The position numbers and the translations under genes are program-made. Positions 59,801-64,000 of a stretch of DNA of 64,000 nt are shown here, piece by piece; position 1 is the first letter of the stretch, and each line of letters opens with the position of its first letter. The stretch is from Muricea muricata (taxonomy: Eukaryota > Cnidaria > Anthozoa > Malacalcyonacea > Plexauridae), in NCBI GenBank assembly GCA_963855995.1, contig OY979719.1, positions 2,914,001-2,978,000 on the forward strand, read 5' to 3'. The notes under the pieces were generated by a model. The model searched no databases. It saw nothing but the letters and a program-made list of their open reading frames with translations, and was not told the DNA's origin.

Positions 59801-62396
59801 GTACAGTGCCCGTATGTACTGTGTTATTCTGGAATATTATTGATCCCACGAGTATTGTCGGTTCAAAAAATACGTAATCTTTAAAAATAGCAGACTAGTG
59901 TACAATGAAACTCTGCGGCAGTCAAGAAATCACGTTGACATTGTAATCCAATAGTTACTTTCATCTCTCTTAGCTTACATCACGACCTTTGAAGCTGCTA
60001 TTAGCGATGCAAGAACGATATCCACCTACCAGAGCAGTGAGTTATTTAATGCACTATGACCAAGCCTTGACTTTCACTGTCTTAAACCTGTCTTTCACTG
60101 CTGCTTGTTATTACAGTAGGAATTTTGCGTGGCTAAATTCTAAGCTTTGAAGAATTTGTAACTGTGATAACATTTCTTCTTCATTTAAGTGTCTTCAAAT
60201 AACTACCTACCTTCACGATTCCTTCTGTAGAATTATGATTTCTATACTTTTATTGTCTTCATTAACCAATCACAGTTCCTGTTGTTACGTGCTGCTTCAG
60301 ATTTTACCAACGAAACATTCCTGCAGGAACCACACAAACTTTGAAAAGCCAGGCATTTGTGTTGTCAGACAAGCACTATTTCGCTCTGCACCCCATAGTT
60401 TACTTTAGAGAGGTTCAGATTTGACTTCCCCTACCGCTACCACTACTTAATCTTTCAGCCAATCAAACGAGCTTGGCTACCCAACTGACCAATCAAATTG
60501 CTTAAAAATCGGGATACGGTAGCAGTAGTGGAAGTCAAATCTTAACCTCTCTTTTCACCCAAGGAAAACCGGTAGCATATGAATATCCGTCAACTGTGGC
60601 GTTCACCTCCGTGCTCCAACATTTATATTCTTCTTTTGATTATTTCAGTACAACCAAGGTCCGGCATTCGAACCTTTTCCAGTCGAAGATATGCCGCACA
60701 TGCATCGTATTGTCTATGACATGTATCAAGAGATTGTGGCTGAGATGAATGCAAGACAACAGGTATAGAGTATGATGTAAGTGTTGCTACTCTGAGTGTA
60801 TATCCACACCGGGCAAGCTTGAAAAATATATGCCTGGCCACGGTGGGATTCGAACCTACGACCTTTGGAATGCCAGCCCAAAGCTCTACCAACTGAGCTA
60901 CGCGGTCAAGTCGGTTCGAGTATATGATATTTCAGAACTGAGTCTAGTTCCTTCGATATCAATGTATTCTAATAGTATGATCTTTTTTTCTATATAATGA
61001 TGTTATGTACTCAGGTTAATATGATGTAAGTGTTGCTACTCTGAGTGTATATCCACACCGGGCAAGCTTGAAAAATATGCCTGGCCACGGTGGGATTCGA
61101 ACCCACGACCTTTGGAATGCCAGCCCAATCCCGGTGGGATTCGAACCTACGACCTTTGGAATGCCGACCTTTGGAATGCCGTGGCCAGGCATATTTTTCA
61201 AGCTTGCCCGGTGTGGATATACACTCAGAGTAGCAACACTTACATCATATTAACCTGAGTACATAACATCATTATATAGAAAAAAAGGTATAGAGTATAC
61301 CCTGATTTTGTGACCCAGGGGGGTGCGATGCGAGCGATTTGGGGCGGAGCCCGCTCCCCCCCCCCCCTTAGAGGCGTAGTGTATGCTTAAACTACGGGGG
61401 GGGGGGGGGGGGGCGGGGGGAATGGTTGCTATATGGTTAATAGCGGATTGGTACATTAAGCGCGTAAGGCTAGCGCACTGCCTCTAGCTAAGCTCAGTCA
61501 GCTAACGCTGGCAATTCTTGGGTTTCACTGGAATCTTTTTCAGTAATTCTGAGTGGGGGTCAACCCAAAATGTATTGATGATTGTACTGCACGGGAGCAA
61601 GCAAATCTCACGAAATTGCACACATTTGCTGCCAAACACAAGGTCAACACATACAGTGAAAATTTTTTCAGTCTGATGACAGTGTATCGATTTGGAGTTG
61701 ACCCCCAGTGAAATTTATGACGTCACGTGAAACCCAAGAATTGGCGTATCCCACTAAGCTTTTCCAATCATGACGTGACAAGTCCAAAATTAGTCTATTC
61801 ATAAGAGAACAGTGAGGTTTTGAGAGGATTAACTTCACCGAGTTTAACTATGAGCAGAGTTCTTTGCAATAATAGCAAGGTTTAGATTTGACTTCCACTA
61901 ACACTACCTATAGACGTTAGAGGTCCATACGTCACGCCAGAGTTAAACAATGAATTGCAATGCAATGTGGGAAACATGTGGGAAAAATTTACCTTGTATT
62001 TATATGCATTGAAACGGCGTGACGTAAGCACTTCCAAGGTCTATTCCTGGTTGCAAGAAACCTGATTGGTTAATGGGAGGGTGCGACATATCTGATTGGC
62101 TAAACGATATATTGCAGTAGTGGAAGTCAAATCTGAACCTCGCTAATAACAGATGCTTCACGTATTGTCAGTATCAAGGACTGACCCTGCATGGTTAATT
62201 ATTTCAGTACCAGCAACAACAGTCGATTCCGCAGCCGCCTCAAGGTGAGGTTGGTTCAAGTGAAAGCGCTGAAGAAATGGACCAATCAGCAACACCAGCT
62301 GCCGAACAAGATACCTCAGAACAACCTGCAGATACCGAAATGAGCGAAGAACATCCAGGATCGCCCATTGTTAACGAGGTCGAAGACGAAGCATGA
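41860..62396 (+). CDS. AQR: Aquarius intron-binding spliceosomal helicase (complete, 50 exons)
   Basis: SF1 (Upf1-like) RNA helicase of the intron-binding complex. It joins the spliceosome on the intron near the branch site and links splicing to snoRNP assembly. 1429 aa; the human protein is 1485. Motifs: GPPGTGKT 812-819, MEEAAQ 1047-1052, GDHHQLPP 1081-1088, DRYQGQQ 1247-1253, VAMSRAR 1278-1284; acidic tail. All introns GT-AG; the donor after exon 33 (GTCCGC) is weak. Exons: 41860-41940, 42430-42483, 42609-42649, 42942-42977, 43069-43114, 43213-43287, 43691-43762, 43858-43920, 43991-44059, 44389-44489, 44557-44633, 44712-44776, 45597-45653, 46006-46065, 46232-46283, 46505-46566, 46645-46748, 47148-47247, 47330-47450, 47716-47808, 48230-48278, 48750-48801, 48929-48955, 49352-49543, 50431-50503, 50580-50686, 51023-51082, 51662-51771, 51880-51970, 52172-52338, 52601-52670, 52780-52890, 53162-53271, 53702-53768, 53841-53909, 54414-54458, 54535-54600, 54720-54767, 55250-55291, 55823-55853, 56050-56156, 56955-57026, 57409-57468, 57783-57910, 58337-58508, 59162-59332, 59603-59800, 59974-60036, 60649-60762, 62208-62396. 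Every junction keeps phase and no frameshift is seen. Confidence 0.98.
44080..44360. repeat. Degenerate TGTACTG repeats in AQR intron 9
   Basis: Low-complexity sequence of irregular TGTACTGTATT-type words. It leaves two overlapping Cys/Tyr/Leu-rich open frames that are artefacts. Confidence 0.8.
44888..45378. mobile_element. hAT-type MITE in AQR intron 12
   Basis: 491 bp with inverted ends (CAGGGTTGGAAAA left, TTTTCCACCCCTG right) and a perfect 8-bp duplication CTCCCCAC (44880-44887 and 45379-45386). The inner mirrored GGGACCAT/ATGGTCCC continues the terminal repeat. Ends and duplication length fit the hAT superfamily. No ORF. Confidence 0.88.
45736..45830 (+). repeat. tRNA-like SINE head in AQR intron 13
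   Basis: A TGGTGTTGTCATTG segment is followed about 44 nt later by GGTTCAAACC, a good B box. The A box is weak. The ~130 bp that follow may be the SINE body. Confidence 0.4.
46876..46993. mobile_element. Inverted repeat of the GTGGAAACACC family
   Basis: GTTTTGTGGAAACACC is mirrored by GGTGTTTCCACAAAAT about 100 bp later. The same word forms the palindrome at 52501-52562 and a single end near 25900. Confidence 0.55.
49663..49811. repeat. Inverted repeat enclosing a 27-bp minisatellite (AQR intron 24)
   Basis: AACAATTATTCGCC is mirrored by GGCGAATAATTGTT. Inside, a 27-bp unit (GGCGAGGTGATTACCGGGG plus AATAATAA) is repeated three and a half times at about 49680-49770. Confidence 0.8.
49815..50004. 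mobile_element. 190-bp MITE with TA duplication (AQR intron 24)
   Basis: Ends GTATTTTTACACAAG and CTTGTGTAAAAATAC with TA on each side. It abuts the preceding inverted repeat. An inner short palindrome (TTCACCTGTAGGTGAA) is also present. Confidence 0.75.
50712..50963. mobile_element. 252-bp foldback MITE with 7-bp duplication (AQR intron 26)
   Basis: Inverted ends CATAGATATTAGAAA and TTTCTAATATCTATG, arms of about 35 bp, with duplication CTTTGAC at 50705-50711 and 50964-50970. It begins only 25 bp after the exon 26 donor. Terminal CATAG/CTATG and the 7-bp duplication match the foldback at 31019-31803. Confidence 0.85.
52501..52562. repeat. Perfect 62-bp palindrome (AQR intron 30)
   Basis: Mirror centre at 52531/52532 (CGCATGCG). 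The arms read TGTGGAAACACCACGTAAG outward. It ends 38 bp before exon 31, so a hairpin could form close to the acceptor. Confidence 0.9.
53324..53501. mobile_element. TTAA-target MITE (AQR intron 33)
   Basis: 178 bp with inverted ends (GGCTAATTTTCATTCAG left, CTGAATGGAAATCCAGC right) flanked by TTAA at 53320-53323 and 53502-53505. Fits a Kolobok- or piggyBac-type non-autonomous element; its ends differ from the AGTGCCCATG terminus at 10660 and 38427. Confidence 0.8.
54074..54298. repeat. (ATATC)n pentanucleotide microsatellite (AQR intron 35)
   Basis: About 44 copies, nearly perfect, with two early ATCAC variants. It opens a repetitive Ser-Tyr-His-Ile frame that is not a gene. Confidence 0.97.
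54818..55200. mobile_element. Harbinger-type MITE with TAA duplication (AQR intron 38)
   Basis: 383 bp, ends GGGCCTGTTCATATGGG and CCCATATGAACAGGCCC, flanked by TAA at 54815-54817 and 55201-55203. The 3-bp TWA duplication and GGGCC tip fit PIF/Harbinger. The interior repeats GAGATCTCG and CCATATGAAC blocks in both directions, so it is built of nested inverted copies. Confidence 0.85.
55321..55482. mobile_element. Inverted-repeat element (AQR intron 39)
   Basis: Arms of about 70 bp: the TATTGGATGAGG, GATATGC, ATTATCAATGTC and GTAAGAGTTA words are mirrored around GCCGAAGGCGAGGC. A compact foldback with no ORF. Confidence 0.7.
56396..56665. mobile_element. MITE, CAGCTAATT family (AQR intron 41)
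   Basis: 270 bp, TA at 56394-56395 and 56666-56667, arms of about 85 bp including CTTTCGAAAAGCG and AACTGTGAAC blocks. The terminal ~25 bp match the element at 9805-10056; the interiors differ. Confidence 0.8.
57115..57318. mobile_element. hAT-type MITE (AQR intron 42)
   Basis: 204 bp, ends CAGTGGCGGATCTAGC and GCTGGATCCGCCACTG, with perfect 8-bp duplication AGTGTAGT at 57107-57114 and 57319-57326. Confidence 0.9.
57445..57557 (+). repeat. 65-bp tandem duplication of the exon 43 donor region
   Basis: The last 24 bp of exon 43 and the start of intron 43 (57445-57492) are repeated at 57510-57557 with few changes. In the second copy the CAG|GT donor reads CAAGT. Using the second site would add 65 nt and shift the frame. 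Confidence 0.85.
60407..60552. mobile_element. MITE, GAGGTT(C/T)AGATTTGACTTCC family (AQR intron 48)
   Basis: Inverted ends AGAGAGGTTCAGATTTGAC and GTCAAATCTTAACCTCTCT, 146 bp. The same family occurs in intron 49 at 61875-62143. The target duplication here is unclear. Confidence 0.72.
60835..60907 (-). tRNA. tRNA-Ala-like sequence (anticodon GGC), probably a tRNA-derived repeat
   Basis: On the minus strand 73 nt fold as a near-canonical cloverleaf: acceptor GACCGCG/CGTGGCC with one mismatch (A2-C71); perfect D stem (GCTC/GAGC) with loop AGTTGGTA; anticodon stem closed by one G-U pair; loop CTGGCAT giving GGC; T arm with GGTTCGAATCC and one mismatch. Two stem mismatches and an alanine GGC anticodon, which eukaryotes rarely use, argue against a working gene. 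It sits in an AQR intron on the opposite strand, and partial copies lie at 61083-61170. Most likely a SINE head or tRNA pseudogene. Confidence 0.55.
60982..61287. repeat. ~306-bp palindrome built from the tRNA-like repeat (AQR intron 49)
   Basis: Arms of about 110-120 bp are near-perfect mirror images, running from a T-run plus TATATAATGATG to its complement. Each contains the same sequence that precedes the tRNA-like unit at 60770-60835. The centre holds two truncated copies of the tRNA T-arm segment (GGTGGGATTCGAAC). It looks like a head-to-head rearrangement of the repeat. Confidence 0.85.
61360..61425. repeat. Poly-C and poly-G tracts
   Basis: A C run near 61363-61376 and a G run of about 19 near 61397-61415, with short separators. 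Similar G runs lie at 43367-43379 and 58797-58810. Long G runs could fold as quadruplexes. Confidence 0.9.
61875..62143. mobile_element. MITE with a second element nested inside (AQR intron 49)
   Basis: Outer ends GCAAGGTTTAGATTTGACTT and its mirror, TA on both sides (61873-61874, 62144-62145). Inside, 61913-62041 is another inverted-repeat element (GACGTTAGAGGTCC, CGTCACGCC mirrored) between two TA dinucleotides. It ends 64 bp before the last exon. Confidence 0.78.
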
Positions 62397-62500
62397 GCTG
62401 CTTAAAGTGGAAACCGTTTCAAACCAGGTTGGCCAAGGTTAGTTGTTTTAAGGATAAAACACTCACAGGTCTAAAAAAATAATGGCGATTGACCACTGGA

Positions 62501-62506
62501 AATAAA
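62501..62506 (+). terminator. Candidate poly(A) signal of AQR
   Basis: AATAAA about 105 nt after the AQR stop. A second AATAAA lies at 62559-62564. Confidence 0.5.
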
Positions 62507-62639
62507 CTGCTTGTGCTATACCAAGGAGGCGCCTTGTGAGCCAAAGACTCCTTCCACAATAAAATAAGCATTGCAGAAATATGAAGACAACGGTGAACGA
62601 ACCAAGTAACACTTACCCAAAACATTTGTCTGCAGAGCT

Positions 62640-63434
62640 TAGGGCTTTATGGGTGATTTCATTTCATTTTATTAAAACATACATATTTCAATGTCGAGGT
62701 TTTGACTAATGTTACTACCATTAACATTAACATTATATATATATAGGCGTATTTCTTTTAAATCTGTTTTAAAAAAGATTGAACGATTAAAACTAATACA
62801 CCACTTTCATAATGGCCGCCGCTAATTACCATAATCATGAAAATATTATGATCTTGAAAAAAAGATTCAACACAAATTATAGATAACTGTGTCCTAAACA
62901 ACATGTAAAAGTTTCAAAAAGAATAAACCAATTCTTTTGAAGTTATGAGGGTTTTCAAGTGCGAAAAAAGCACCAAAACGAGGCTAAGAAGGCCTCTCTC
63001 GAAAATCTGGTACAAATCCTTGTAAATTTGACCTCAAATAACTTGGTGAGTATTTGGTATTTTGAAGTCTTCAGAAGATATATAGTTTGAAGGACTGCTG
63101 CACATACCAGTGTCAAAATTATATAAATACCCTCCAATCTTTCTAGACTGGAAACATGCAATTATGAAAGTGGTCTATAAGTTTGATCTTCGACACTGTT
63201 CCTTCACAAGCATGTTTCTATCAATAATTTGCAAGCATATCAAGCGCTGAAAATAGCATCTCAGCAGTTGTTTTAAAGTCAGTGCACACAGGCAATTTTT
63301 GCTTCAATATTTGTCTATGTTTATCTTTTGTGATGTGAGCAAGTCGATTTGTTACTGATATGCACCATTAATTCATTCTTTAGCACCGTCGAAAGTAGAA
63401 AATTGCACCGAAACTCGTAGCAAATATACCCGTG
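62640..63434. other. Spacer or 3' UTR of the right-edge gene
   Basis: AT-rich, no coding exon seen. Part of it is likely the 3' untranslated region of the minus-strand gene ending at 63435. Confidence 0.4.
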
Positions 63435-63804
63435 TCAATAACTGTACGGTGTTTGCGAAAGCATATCATTTGAACCATTTTCTCTAAATTTGTTGTACGT
63501 TTTTCTATATTGCAACCGTTGCTTTAATTTTAAACTTCTGTTTTTGAACGTTCTGCCAAGTAGTAGGAAGAGTGGCACGACAATTAGCGGAATAGTTGCT
63601 GCCACGATTAAAATTAATTCAAGAGTCACTGGAAAGCAAAATGAAAGCAAATAAATACTTAGCTATGGCACATTATTTTACCAGTCTTGCATGCCAGTCA
63701 AATAAATGAAGATATATTTATGCAAATCCTTACTTTTTGCACAGCTTTTTGCTCCAGCATCAGACATGAAAAAATCATTGGTACACTTTTTACAACTTTG
63801 ACTC
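63435..63804 (-). CDS. Last two exons of a single-pass membrane protein (partial)
   Basis: Exons 63804-63734 and 63628-63435 join in phase across A|TG with a GTAAGG donor and TTCCAG acceptor. The first carries a short Cys motif, SCKKCTNDFFMSDAGAKSC, like the small disulphide repeats of TNF-receptor or GCC2/GCC3 (ephrin-receptor-like) ectodomains. The second gives one hydrophobic helix (LELILIVAATIPLIVVPLFLLL), then a basic stop-transfer stretch (GRTFKNRSLKLKQR) and a short tail ending QTPYSY. Type I topology is inferred. Upstream exons lie towards or beyond the window edge, so the family is not settled. Confidence 0.6.
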
Positions 63805-63873
63805 CTAAAAGAAGAGACGACTTTTGATCATTCTACATCATCATAATAGGTAATTTGCATGTTAGACTAACTT

Positions 63874-63972
63874 TCAATCTAGGCAAGGGGAACAAAATCT
63901 TTTACTACAGTTAAAAAGAGCACCCAAAATTAGAAGAATTGCCACGTTTGGTGGCGAAATGTTGTAAAACAT
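63874..63972 (-). other. Possible signal-peptide ORF
   Basis: 32 codons from an ATG at 63972 with a hydrophobic stretch (NVAILLILGALFNC) that resembles a signal peptide and lies just upstream of the membrane-protein exons. It runs into a stop at 63874 with no in-phase donor that joins the next exon, so membership of that gene is doubtful. Confidence 0.2.
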
Positions 63973-64000
63973 GGAAAATATAGCCTTGCAAAGTTTGCAA

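Noticed and set aside
60623-61253. Frames containing VVGSNPT and GIRTHDLW
   Set aside because: These are typical spurious translations of tRNA-derived repeats; the tRNA-like fold explains the sequence.

Overview
This is a 64 kb, AT-rich stretch of an animal nuclear genome. It contains two clearly intact eukaryotic genes with many GT-AG introns, several DNA transposons with their non-autonomous derivatives (MITEs), tRNA-like repeats, microsatellites and a large satellite array. A THAP-domain exon and an acidic N-terminal exon resembling the P2X7-intracellular-domain family common in cnidarians, plus abundant Harbinger and TTAA-type elements, fit a marine invertebrate. An anthozoan cnidarian is my best guess. 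No species can be fixed from the sequence alone.

Layout. Positions 1-9660 are one satellite array of a 145-bp unit with an internal tRNA-like A box/B box pair. The array switches strand near 7980 and decays outward to about 9660. Two back-to-back MITEs follow (9805-10207), then the TTAA-bounded 5' end of a DNA transposon carrying a short acidic ORF (10660-11208), then a PIF/Harbinger element with a truncated transposase ORF (11267-14879) that itself holds a nested TA-flanked insertion. 14.9-28 kb is gene-poor: scattered inverted repeats, a CTGG-type minisatellite (20.4-21.2 kb), two blocks of decayed ~300-bp tandem repeats (21.5-23.5 and 24.4-25.4 kb) and a few small elements. 28.0-34.16 kb is a ~2.4-kb tandem duplication built on ~200-bp sub-repeats, with long (AT)n tracts and a 785-bp foldback element. 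A second Harbinger copy (34161-36718) follows. 37.5-38.4 kb is a second, oppositely oriented copy of the TTAA-bounded 5' end, here leading into a THAP exon whose first zinc-ligand cysteine codon reads TGA.

Genes. A two-exon myosin regulatory light chain gene lies on the minus strand (40422-38845, 170 aa). Divergent from it, with a 1.4-kb gap, is a complete aquarius (AQR) gene on the plus strand: 50 coding exons from 41860 to 62396, all in phase, giving 1429 aa with every helicase motif present. AQR introns hold more than a dozen MITEs with clean target-site duplications: hAT-type (8 bp), Harbinger-type (TAA), TTAA-type, TA-type and a 7-bp class. The right edge (63435-63804, minus) holds the last two exons of a Cys-containing single-pass membrane protein that runs out of the window.

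There is no sign that these genes form one pathway; they are ordinary housekeeping or cytoskeletal neighbours in a transposon-rich landscape. The most novel material is in the repeats: the tRNA-like satellite, the shared TTAA-type leader attached to two different N-terminal modules, and a CATAG/CTATG foldback family with 7-bp duplications.
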